Part shown: positions 25,710-34,400 of the stretch, in pieces
Layout of the letters: the number at the start of each line of letters is the position of its first letter
Numbering within the stretch: position 1 is the first letter of the stretch
From: Plantactinospora sp039889035
GTDB lineage: Bacteria; Actinomycetota; Actinomycetes; Mycobacteriales; Micromonosporaceae
Direction: 5' to 3'
Assembly (NCBI GenBank): GCA_039889035.1
Contig: JBDQQY010000022.1
Span: 116,973 to 180,972, forward strand
DNA length: 64,000 nt
The notes under the pieces: generated by a model
The model's database searches: none
What the model saw: only the letters and a program-made list of their open reading frames with translations
Told to the model about the DNA's origin: nothing
Translations under genes and position numbers: made by a program

Positions 25710-26204
25710 ATGGCAGCCAACCCGTCGTTCGACATCGTCAGCAAGGTCGACCGGCAGGAGATCGACAACGCCCTCCGGCAGACCGAGAAGGAGCTCTCCA
25801 CCCGGTTCGACTTCCGGGGTACCGGCGCCGACATCTCGTGGTCGGGCGAGGAGGGGGTCAGTCTCCAGGCCGAGACGGAGGAGCGGGTCAAGGCGGCCCT
25901 GGAGGTCTTCAAGGAGAAGCTGGTCAAGCGGAACATCTCGCTGAAGTCCCTGGACGCCGGTGAGGCGCGCCCGTCGGGCAAGGTCCACAAGATCGACTGC
26001 AAGATCATCCAGGGCATCGACTCGGACAAGGCCAAGGCGATCAGCAAGAAGATCCGCGACGAGGGGCCGAAGGGCGTACAGGCGCAGATCCAGGGCGACC
26101 AGCTCCGGGTGACCGGCAAGAAGAAGGACGACCTCCAGACGGTGATCTCCCTGCTCAAGAGCGAGGACTTCGGCGTCGCCCTCCAGTTCACCAACTACCG
26201 GTGA
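25710..26204 (+). CDS. YajQ-family nucleotide-binding protein
   Basis: A 164-residue protein of normal family length, MAANPSFDIVSKVDRQEIDN, with the conserved core FDFRGTGADISWSGEEGVSL, KVHKIDCKIIQGIDSDKAK and QLRVTGKKKDDLQTVISLLK. Members have been shown to bind c-di-GMP in Xanthomonas; they are also called nucleotide-binding proteins more generally. CAGGAG precedes the ATG. The window also holds a GGDEF-EAL protein, but the genes are 12 kb apart. Confidence 0.95.
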   Translation: MAANPSFDIVSKVDRQEIDNALRQTEKELSTRFDFRGTGADISWSGEEGVSLQAETEERVKAALEVFKEKLVKRNISLKSLDAGEARPSGKVHKIDCKIIQGIDSDKAKAISKKIRDEGPKGVQAQIQGDQLRVTGKKKDDLQTVISLLKSEDFGVALQFTNYR

Positions 26205-26343
26205 CACCCGCCCGATCTGTGCCCGCGAGCAGGGCGACGCACGTCGTCAGGATCGCGGGCACGGGTCGGGACCGACTCGTGGTCGACACACGTCGACCGG
26301 AGTTCCGCGCTGCCACACATGGGACGGAGCAGGGAAAGCGTCT

Positions 26344-27609
26344 TCACCCCTCGGTGGCGAGCGCCTGCTCCAGGCGTACCTCGGCCAGGGCCTCGGCGCG
26401 GGCGATCGAGCCGGTGGGTAGCGCCGCGACCACCGCGGCGGCCGCCACCGCCGCCCCGGCGAAGATGAAGGCCCACGGTACGCCGACCTGGTCAGCCAGT
26501 ACCCCGGCCACCGCGCCGCCGGCCGCGCTGGCGCCCACCGCCACGGTGACCACCCAGGTGTACGACTCGTTCAGCATGCTCACCGGGGAGATCCGGCCGA
26601 CCATGGTGTTCTCCACGGTCAGCGCGGGAGCGATGGTGGCCCCGCCGACCACCAGCGCGACACCGAGCGCGATCGGGCCGGGCATCACCGCGAAGACCAC
26701 GAAGGTCGCCGCCAGCAGGCCGAGGAGCTGGCCGAACTGGCGGGCGGCGTTCCGGGCCGGCTTGCGGGTGCCGAACCAGAGGCCGCCGAGGGCGCTGCCC
26801 GACCCCCACATCGCCAGCAGTACCCCGGCCACGCTCTCCGCGTTGACCGGATCGTGCGCGGAGGCGTACGCCGGCACGGCCACCCCGGCGGCGCCGAACG
26901 CGATCCCGAGCCCAGCCACGCAGAACAGCAGCGCCGGGAAGCCACCGACCCGCAGCGGGCCGAGTCCCTTGGCGTGGCTGCCCCGGGGATGGGGCCGCCA
27001 GCCGCGCATCACCCGGCCGAGCGCCACGGTCATGGTGCCGACCAGGGTCACCACGGCGGCTCCGAGCAGCGCGGCGGCGGCGTCGGCCAGCAGCACGAAG
27101 GCCGCGACCAGCAGCGGGCCGACCACGAAGACCACCTCGAAGAGCGTGGTCTCGGCGGCGAGCGCGGTATTGCGCAGGGCGTACCGGCCGGAGGCGGGGT
27201 CGGTGAGGTCGTTCCAGGCGCCCCGGATGGCGGCGGTCAACGGCGGGTACGTGGCGCCGGCCACCGCCGAGGCGGTGAAGATCAGGGCCAGCGCGTCCGA
27301 GCCGGCACGGCTGGCCAGCAGCAGCCCGACCAGCGCCACCGGGTGGGCCACGGCGGTGACCAGCAGCACGGGGCTCGGCCCGACCCGGTCGGCGATCCGG
27401 CCGGCGACCGGGCTGAGCGCGGCGCCGGCGAGCGCGTACACCCCGCCGGCCACGGCGGCCAGGGCGTACCGGTCGGTGACCTGCTCGACGACCATCAGCA
27501 GCGCCAGCGGGGTCATGCCGATGCCGAGCCGGCCGACTATGCCGGCGATCAACAGCATCGGCGCACCCGGAATCCGCCACACTCCGAGGTACTGGCGCAG
27601 CGCGGTCAC
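26344..27609 (-). CDS. Major facilitator superfamily transporter
   Basis: A 421-residue protein with about twelve membrane helices in two halves. The MFS signature between helices 2 and 3 is GRIADRVGPSPVLL. It is short of hydrophilic loops and typical of actinobacterial drug or sugar efflux MFS proteins; the substrate cannot be assigned. It begins with MTALRQYLGVWRIPGAPMLL. It diverges from the beta-helix AAA+ gene with 239 bp between them, which should contain both promoters. Confidence 0.88.
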   Translation of the reverse strand: MTALRQYLGVWRIPGAPMLLIAGIVGRLGIGMTPLALLMVVEQVTDRYALAAVAGGVYALAGAALSPVAGRIADRVGPSPVLLVTAVAHPVALVGLLLASRAGSDALALIFTASAVAGATYPPLTAAIRGAWNDLTDPASGRYALRNTALAAETTLFEVVFVVGPLLVAAFVLLADAAAALLGAAVVTLVGTMTVALGRVMRGWRPHPRGSHAKGLGPLRVGGFPALLFCVAGLGIAFGAAGVAVPAYASAHDPVNAESVAGVLLAMWGSGSALGGLWFGTRKPARNAARQFGQLLGLLAATFVVFAVMPGPIALGVALVVGGATIAPALTVENTMVGRISPVSMLNESYTWVVTVAVGASAAGGAVAGVLADQVGVPWAFIFAGAAVAAAAVVAALPTGSIARAEALAEVRLEQALATEG

Positions 27610-27848
27610 GGACGTGAACCCCCTCGGGTCGCGGGTGTAACGAGTGGATGACCTTCCGACCCTAACGTGAATGCACCGTCGCGTTGAACCTGATTAGGGC
27701 CACGTCACCCCCATCGCCGCCGGGCCGGGCTCCCGCCCGGCCGCCAGCGCGGTCTGGACCGGGTACCGGTGCGATAAGGTCAGCATCGGCTGCATCGACC
27801 CGCCGCCGGTCCCCTGCCCCCGTCCGGTTCCTGATCCCCCACGGAGCG

Positions 27849-29522
27849 ATGACGCACACCCTGCTCGTCTCGGCCACCCAGTCTGACGCGTACCCCACCA
27901 TCGCGGACGCACTCGACGGGGCGCCGGACGGCGCCACGATCCTGGTGACCCCCGGGGAATATCTGGAGCACCTGCGCATCGAGCGGGCGAACGTGGTCAT
28001 CGGTGTCACCGGTGGGCCCGGGTCGGTGACCATCCGCGCCCGCCGGGCCGACGAACCCGTCGTGGAGTGCCGGGACGCCACCGTCGAGCTGCGCGAACTC
28101 GTCCTCGCCGCGGCCGATGCCCCCGCCCTGGCAGTCTTCGGCGGTATGGTCCGGGTGGTCGACACCGAGGTCTCCGCCGGTCGGGCGGTCGCGATCCAGG
28201 TGGGTCCGCGCAGCGAGTTCGAGTTCACCCGGGTACGCGTCACCGGCGCGCAACGGGGCATCCTCTGGGACACCTGCGCCGGCACGGCGGTCGGCTGTGA
28301 GATCACCAACGTGGTGGAGGACGGCCTGCTCATCCGCTCCGCCGACCCGACCATCCGCAACTGTACGGTCGCCGAGTGCGGCTACCGCGGCATCTACGTC
28401 TACGACTACTCCCGCCCGCTGCTGGAGAACTGCGAGGTGGCCAGTTCCGGGCTGGGCATCGCGGTCGCCCAGGAGAGTTCACCGACGCTGCGGCGCTGCC
28501 GGGTGCACGATGTGCGGGGTCTGGGTATCACGGTCGGTCCCGGCTGCGGTGGACTGATCGAAGACTGCCACACCGAACGGACCGCCGCCCCCGGCATCCA
28601 GCTCAGTCCGGGCGCGACCGCCCAGGTGACCACCAGCGAACGCGGTTTGCCCCGCTCGGTCGGCGCGGGCGAGGCCCCGACGACCCGCAGCGATCCCCGA
28701 CGGATCGAGGAGCTCACCGGCGAACTGGACCGGCTGGTGGGACTGCCCGGGGTCAAGGCCGAGGTGCGGGCGATCATCGACGAGATCCAGGTCAACGAGT
28801 GGCGGCGCAGTGGCGGGCTCTCCGTCACGCCGAGCAGCAACCACCTGATCTTCGCCGGTGCGCCCGGCACCGGCAAGACCACCGTCGCCCGCATCTACGG
28901 TCAGCTCCTCGCCGCGCTCGGCGTACTGCCGAAGGGCGGATTCCGCGAGGTCAGTCGTCGGGACCTGGTCGGCCAGTACCTGGGCCACACCGCCGAGAAG
29001 ACCTCGGCCGCGTTCGAGGCGGCGCTGGGCGGCGTACTCTTCATCGACGAGGCGTACACGCTCTCCCGCTCCTTCGGTTCCGGCGGTGACTTCGGGCAGG
29101 AAGCGATCGACACGCTGGTCAAACTGATGGAGGACCACCGCCACGAGATCGTGGTGATCGTCGCCGGCTACACCGACGAGATGCTCGGTTTCCTGGCCGC
29201 CAATCCCGGGCTCGCCTCGCGGTTCAGCCGGACGATCGAGTTCGAGAACTACACCGCCGTCGAACTCGCCGAAATCCTCACCGGGATGGCCGAGAACCAC
29301 GAGTACGCGCTGGCCCCGGAAGTCGTGGTCGCGGCCCGGTCGCACTTTCAGACGGTCCGCAAGGACAAGGACTTCGGCAACGCCCGGGACGCGCGCAAGC
29401 TCTTCGAGGGCATGCGTAAGGCGCAGGCCCAGCGGCTGCGCCAGTTGCGGCGGGTGCCGAACGCCGAGGAACTGCAACTCATCACCCTGGAAGACCTCGC
29501 CCTGGTCATCCAGCCGGCCTGA
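27849..29522 (+). CDS. Beta-helix/CbbX-EccA-type AAA+ ATPase fusion
   Basis: A 557-residue protein. Residues ~1-270 form a right-handed parallel beta-helix of pectate-lyase type (repeats such as DGATILVTPGEYLEHLRIER, LLIRSADPTIRNCTVAECGY, LLENCEVASSGLGIAVAQES). Residues ~290-557 are an AAA+ domain of the CbbX/EccA family: GLPGVKAEVRAI, Walker A GAPGTGKTT (~337), Walker B VLFIDEAYTL (~397), then GNARDARKLFE. EccA proteins carry a TPR N-terminus in mycobacterial ESX; here a beta-helix takes that place. GGAG is close to the ATG. Its position beside the type VII genes suggests a chaperone ATPase role. Confidence 0.85.
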   Translation: MTHTLLVSATQSDAYPTIADALDGAPDGATILVTPGEYLEHLRIERANVVIGVTGGPGSVTIRARRADEPVVECRDATVELRELVLAAADAPALAVFGGMVRVVDTEVSAGRAVAIQVGPRSEFEFTRVRVTGAQRGILWDTCAGTAVGCEITNVVEDGLLIRSADPTIRNCTVAECGYRGIYVYDYSRPLLENCEVASSGLGIAVAQESSPTLRRCRVHDVRGLGITVGPGCGGLIEDCHTERTAAPGIQLSPGATAQVTTSERGLPRSVGAGEAPTTRSDPRRIEELTGELDRLVGLPGVKAEVRAIIDEIQVNEWRRSGGLSVTPSSNHLIFAGAPGTGKTTVARIYGQLLAALGVLPKGGFREVSRRDLVGQYLGHTAEKTSAAFEAALGGVLFIDEAYTLSRSFGSGGDFGQEAIDTLVKLMEDHRHEIVVIVAGYTDEMLGFLAANPGLASRFSRTIEFENYTAVELAEILTGMAENHEYALAPEVVVAARSHFQTVRKDKDFGNARDARKLFEGMRKAQAQRLRQLRRVPNAEELQLITLEDLALVIQPA

Positions 29523-29549
29523 CCCGGCCGCCGCCGACTCCGCGCCGGC

Positions 29550-29984
29550 TCAGCCGGACCGGGGCGTACGACCGGCGCGCAGCAGCCGACCGATCCGGTC
29601 CAGGATCTCGTCGTCCACCTCGGCCGGCCATTCGTAGCGCCGCTCCTCGATGTGCGCGAGGAGTTCGGGCTCGGGCGGCACGCCGTACCGCTCGGCAAAG
29701 TAGGCCAGCGACTCCGGCCACACCCAGCGGCCGTCGGTGTGCAGGTGCGCCGGCACCACCTCGGTATGCTCCGGATCGAGCGGGTCCGGATCGTAGCCCC
29801 AGTTGGCGACCACGACGGGCGACTCCCGGAGGTACGCGACCACCGCCGCCCGTTCGGCGTACTCCAGTCGCCGCGCAGGCGGGACCGGCCGGCCCGCCCG
29901 GTCCCGGTCGAACCGGACGGCGGCGAATCGCGGCTCGTCGTCGGCGGACGCGCTGTGCGCGAGCGGCGGCATGTCAACGACCAT
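29550..29984 (-). CDS. Last gene of the giant-toxin operon, unknown (possible immunity/accessory)
   Basis: A 144-residue soluble protein. A conserved-looking block reads AERAAVVAYLRESPVVVANW, followed by DPEHTEVVPAHLHTDGRWVW and a helical C-terminus. Its start overlaps the previous gene by 11 bases, so it is translationally coupled to the 488-aa gene. It has no signal peptide or membrane segment. The sequence gives no clear function; immunity or chaperoning for the giant protein is inferred from position. Confidence 0.6.
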   Translation of the reverse strand: MVVDMPPLAHSASADDEPRFAAVRFDRDRAGRPVPPARRLEYAERAAVVAYLRESPVVVANWGYDPDPLDPEHTEVVPAHLHTDGRWVWPESLAYFAERYGVPPEPELLAHIEERRYEWPAEVDDEILDRIGRLLRAGRTPRSG

Positions 29985-31437
29985 AACGGGCCAGGAAGCC
30001 GGCCAGCCGCCGTCGGTGCCGGTCGCGTTCGGCGGTCAGCCGGTCCCGGACGAACTGATCCGGCCGGCGCTGGTGGTGCTCCCGCCCGCCCGCCGTCCAG
30101 ATCGCGCTGCCCGGGACGGCGGCGGCGCCGGACGGGAGAAACCTCAACGCCTCGTCGAGTGCGCTCGCGGAGCCGACGAGCAGACGTAGGATCTCCTCCC
30201 GGTGCACCGGCCACGATGGGTCGACCTCGTCGCGGGCGCCGGAGCCGAGACCGGACCGGTCCGCGCCCGGCTCGTCCCGCTCGCCCTGCTCGTCCTGCTC
30301 GCCCGGATCGTCCGGGCCGGCTGGGATGCCGAGGCTGTCCAGCAGCACCTGGTAGCCCTCGGCGACGCCTAGCCACTGTCCGGCGTCGATCGCCTCGGAC
30401 GGCCCGTCTTCCGGGTAGCTGAACTGGTACGGCGACTCCGGCGGCACACCCGGCCGCTGGGGCAACCGCAGAACGAACTCACGGTGCCGGCCACATCCGT
30501 CACACGGTCCCGCGTAGCGGACCAGCAGTTCCTCGTCGTCGCTGCGGACGACGTCGAGCTGGCCCCGGGGGAAGAGCGCAGAGCCGCACACGCACGGGTG
30601 CAGGTCGAGATAGAGGTGCGCCTCGGCGAAGGTACGCACCGGGATCGCGGCCTCCGCTGCCGGTGCTCCGGCCGGCACCGGACCGGTCGCCTCCACCGTA
30701 GGCACCGGCCCGGCCGGCACGCCGCCCGCCGGTCCGGGCGGGTCCGGACGGGTTACCGGTCCGGGTGGCTCCGCCGGCGGGTCGGGCAGGTCGTAGCGGG
30801 TCACGAAGTCGGCCAGCCGGCGCTGGTAGTCGGCCCGGGCCGCGTCGAGCCGGGCCCGGCGGAACAGCTCGGGCCGGTCGGCCCGGAGCCGCTGCCCCAA
30901 CGTGGTCCAGCACGCCGTCGCCGACACCACGTCGCCCTCCGGCGGTCCAGCGACGGACGAGGGTGGTGATCCGTCTGGCGGCGGCAGAAACTTCGCCACC
31001 TCGTCGGCCGCCGCCCGTGCTGCGTCCCAGGCGCCGTGGATCGCCCGGTACGTCTCATCGTCCGGCGGCGCGCCGTCGAGCTGGGCCAGCCCGGCGCGGG
31101 CCAGCCCGGCGCTGGACAGCTCCAGCAGGCACCACTGGCCGGCGTCGATCAGGGTCGACCGCCCCTCGCCGTACGACAGCCGCGGCTCGTCCCACGCGCC
31201 GGCTTCGGGCACCGGTACGACCACGTCGATGGTGTGCTGCCTGCCCTGGTAGGGACCGTCGAAGCGGAGCAGGTAGGTGTCACCGGAACGGTGCAGGCTG
31301 GTGAACCGGGCGAAATCCACCCACTCCTCGCCGGGCGGCAGGCTCAGTTCGACGAAGGCGTACGCCTCGGCCAGGGTGCGTGCCTCGGGCCGGCCGGTCG
31401 TCTCCGCCATCGGGTGTGCCTCGGTCATCTCAGTCAC
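29974..31437 (-). CDS. Tandem-duplicated protein downstream of the giant toxin gene, candidate immunity protein
   Basis: A ~487-residue protein built from two diverged copies of one domain. Each half begins T[LF]AEA, has IDAGQW at its middle, a FLP motif with a W near (CWTTLGQ / IWTAGGR) and ends in RRLAxFxxRY. The second half has a four-Cys zinc site (CVCG...CDGCGR) absent from the first. A Pro-rich linker joins them. The start could be GTG 31437 or ATG 31428; both overlap the giant gene's stop. Soluble, with no signal peptide. Position and coupling suggest immunity or chaperoning; this is inference. Confidence 0.65.
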   Translation of the reverse strand: MTEMTEAHPMAETTGRPEARTLAEAYAFVELSLPPGEEWVDFARFTSLHRSGDTYLLRFDGPYQGRQHTIDVVVPVPEAGAWDEPRLSYGEGRSTLIDAGQWCLLELSSAGLARAGLAQLDGAPPDDETYRAIHGAWDAARAAADEVAKFLPPPDGSPPSSVAGPPEGDVVSATACWTTLGQRLRADRPELFRRARLDAARADYQRRLADFVTRYDLPDPPAEPPGPVTRPDPPGPAGGVPAGPVPTVEATGPVPAGAPAAEAAIPVRTFAEAHLYLDLHPCVCGSALFPRGQLDVVRSDDEELLVRYAGPCDGCGRHREFVLRLPQRPGVPPESPYQFSYPEDGPSEAIDAGQWLGVAEGYQVLLDSLGIPAGPDDPGEQDEQGERDEPGADRSGLGSGARDEVDPSWPVHREEILRLLVGSASALDEALRFLPSGAAAVPGSAIWTAGGREHHQRRPDQFVRDRLTAERDRHRRRLAGFLARYGR

Positions 31438-34400
31438 CAAACAGTACCGGCCGGTCCGGCAGCGTTACCGGACCGTCCTGGAACGGCGCCGGCCGTTCCG
31501 GCTCGGGCAGCGTCTCGCTGATTCGCTCCAGCTGTTGCAGCCGGTGGAAGATCGACACCGTCCGCCTCCTCAGGTGGTCGGTGTCGAAGGTGAAGACCGC
31601 CAACTGCTCCTCCGGGGCGGTGCCGAAGAAGCGTTTGCGTAGTTCCGTCCGGGCCTGGGACAGGACGGCCTCGTTGCTGTCGAAGGAGAGATTGCTGGCC
31701 TCCTTCGCGCCACTGAAGCTCAACACCTGGCCGATCGTGACAGCGGGGTTGGAGGTCGTCGCGCCGACCACGATGCTCGCGGCGGTGCCGATGCTCTGGC
31801 CGGCGGCGTCCGCCCCGAACTTCGTCCATCGGCTGCGCGCGGCCGGCAGCCCCACCGGCATCGCGCTGAGCCGGTCGACCTCCTGGCGGAGCCAGGCGTG
31901 CACACCGGCCACGATCTCGTCCGGTGTGCCGGTCGGGTCGACCCGCAGCATGTGGGCGACGTCCGAGTTCACCCGGTACGCCATCAGCGTCCCGCCGTCG
32001 GTCTGGCCGGTGCCCAGCTCGAACGTCAGGCTCTCCGGCCGTCCCTTGGCGCCTCGGAAGAGGAATCGGAAGGTGTGCTCGGCCTCCGTCACCAGCTCGA
32101 TGCGCCCGCCGCGCGGCAGTTGCTGTGCCGCCGCCACCTCCCGGGCAACCTCGGCGAGCAGGTCGGGCTCCGGCAGCGCTCCCGACTGGGCGCGCATCGC
32201 CATCACCTGGGCAGCCGTACGGGGATCCTGGGCGAGTCGCTCCTCCAACTGTCGTACCCGCTGTTCCAGCCCCTGCACCGCCGCGCGCTGGTCGTCGAGC
32301 GACCGGCGCAGGTCCGCCGGGCACACGTCGTCCTCCTCGGAGTCGAACGCCTTCCGCAGCGCGATGTCGTTCACCCGTATCTGGTGGAAGCGGGCGCTCC
32401 ACCGCTGCCCGAGGTGCGCGACCGCGGTGACGCCGGTCATCAGCCCCCACAGCGGTCCGCTCAACGCGGCGACCGCCGCCGCGCCGGCCAGCCCGACTCC
32501 GGTGGGCAGGTAGTCCTCCAGCAGCCGACGCCTGCGCGGCAGTGGATGCTCCCGGTCGAAGAGAATGTTGTCGCAGACGTGCTCGATCGTCCGCTGGATG
32601 TCGTTCGGAGCGGCGTCGACATTGACGGTGAACTCGAAACGGCCGCGCTTCAGCCGACGGGCCGACGGGACGACCGGCCGGTTGCCTTCGACGGTGCCGA
32701 AGGTCAGGGTGAGCGACACGTCGCGCTTGATCCCGATCCGGTCCGACCGGAACACCCGGGTGCCGGGGTCGCGCTCCGCGTCGTGGTCGCGCTCGAAGCG
32801 GTGCCGGTGTCGCCGGTTGACCCGCTGGATGGCCCGCGCGGCGGCATCGATGGCCTGCTCCGTGCCGGCCGGCGTGGACCCCGCCCCGCCGGTCGCGGAC
32901 CCGGTCCCGGTGGTCGCGGGGGCGGGTCCGGCGAGTTCGGACCCGATTGCCTGGGCGATCGATTCGCCGCCGCGGGCCAGCGCCACGATCTGGTTGGCCA
33001 TCGGCCGACGCTGTCCACCCGGCAGCCGCGTGCTGTAGGCGGTGTCGTGCCGTTCCCGCAGGTCACGCAGCACCTCGTCGCGTCGACCGGCGGCCCGGTC
33101 GGCGAAGACCTGGACAATCGACCGGGCGACGGCCGATTCGCCGAGTACCTCCCCGAAGTGGCTCCGCGCCAGGTTCCCGACCGGCACACTGGGCAGTACG
33201 CCGGCCCCGGTGGCGGTGGCGCCCTTCTCCAGGTGGCCGATCACCTCGGGCGCGGCCCGGCTCACCTTCTCCTGGCGTCCGGCCACCTCCTTCAGCGCCG
33301 CCCGAACGGCCTGCTCGACGTCGTCCGGGCTGGACCGGGCAAGATCCGGAGGAACCCGGAACGTGATGGCGGGATCGTCGAACTTCACCTCGATCTTGGA
33401 CCGGTCGGCGGTGTCGGCCACCTCGACCCGTACCCGCGCGTCGTTCCCCTCGCCCTTGATCCTCAGCCGGTACCGGTCCTCGCCGAGGTGTCGGACCCGG
33501 AGCAGGTGCTCGACCGGCTTCTTCTTGCGGTCATGGTCGATCTGCTCGATCGCCACGCGGACCCGGCGACGGAGTGCCCTGGCAGCGTCATCGTTGATCG
33601 CGGGCGACGATGACGGCGCGGGCGCGGGCGCCGGGGTGGGCGGTCCGGGGACGACCAGGTCCGGCCTGCCCGCCGTACCCCTCGCCAACTCGGTGGCCTC
33701 GGCGAAGCCGCGATCAACCAGGCGTTGTAGCCCGCCGTCCTCGATTCCGGTCCGATCGGTCCGCAGGGCCAGCCGCCGATCCTGCTCCCGCTCGGCCTTG
33801 TCGAGCTTGCTCCGCCGGTTGACGCCGCCCTGCGTGATCATCTCCACGCCGGCCACCACCGCACCCTTCACCGCGAGCGCGGGCACCCCGAGGGCCGTGG
33901 CGACGCCAGCCATGGTGGCCGCGCCGGTGGCGGCGGGTGCGTTTGCGATGACCCGGTCCCGCCAGCGCCGCGACACCTCGGGCGGCCGGGCGGCCTGCTC
34001 CGCGATCTTCTTCTGTATGACCGCCCGCAGTTGGTTGCGGAATTGTGCCCAGGTCGGCACCAAGGCCGGCGCCGCGCCGGTGGAATGGTCGAGCAGGGCC
34101 GGATCGATCACCAGGTCGAAGTGCCGGTCCATGGCGGTGTTGCGGATCTCGATCCCCCGCCCGTTCGGGACGGCGTCGGAGCGCAGCTCGACCGTGAACG
34201 CCACCCGTCCTGGCTTGGCCCAGCCGGCCGGAAGCACCCGGAACACCTTCCCCCGCCCGGCCGGCACCGGCGTGATCAGTGCGATGGTGGGGTCGAACAG
34301 CGTCCCTGAGAGGGCCTTCCGGGCGACCGCCACGGCCGGATCCGGGTCGAGCGTCCAAGCCCGTTCCTCGGTGAGCAGACGGTACGCCGACGTGGAGAGG

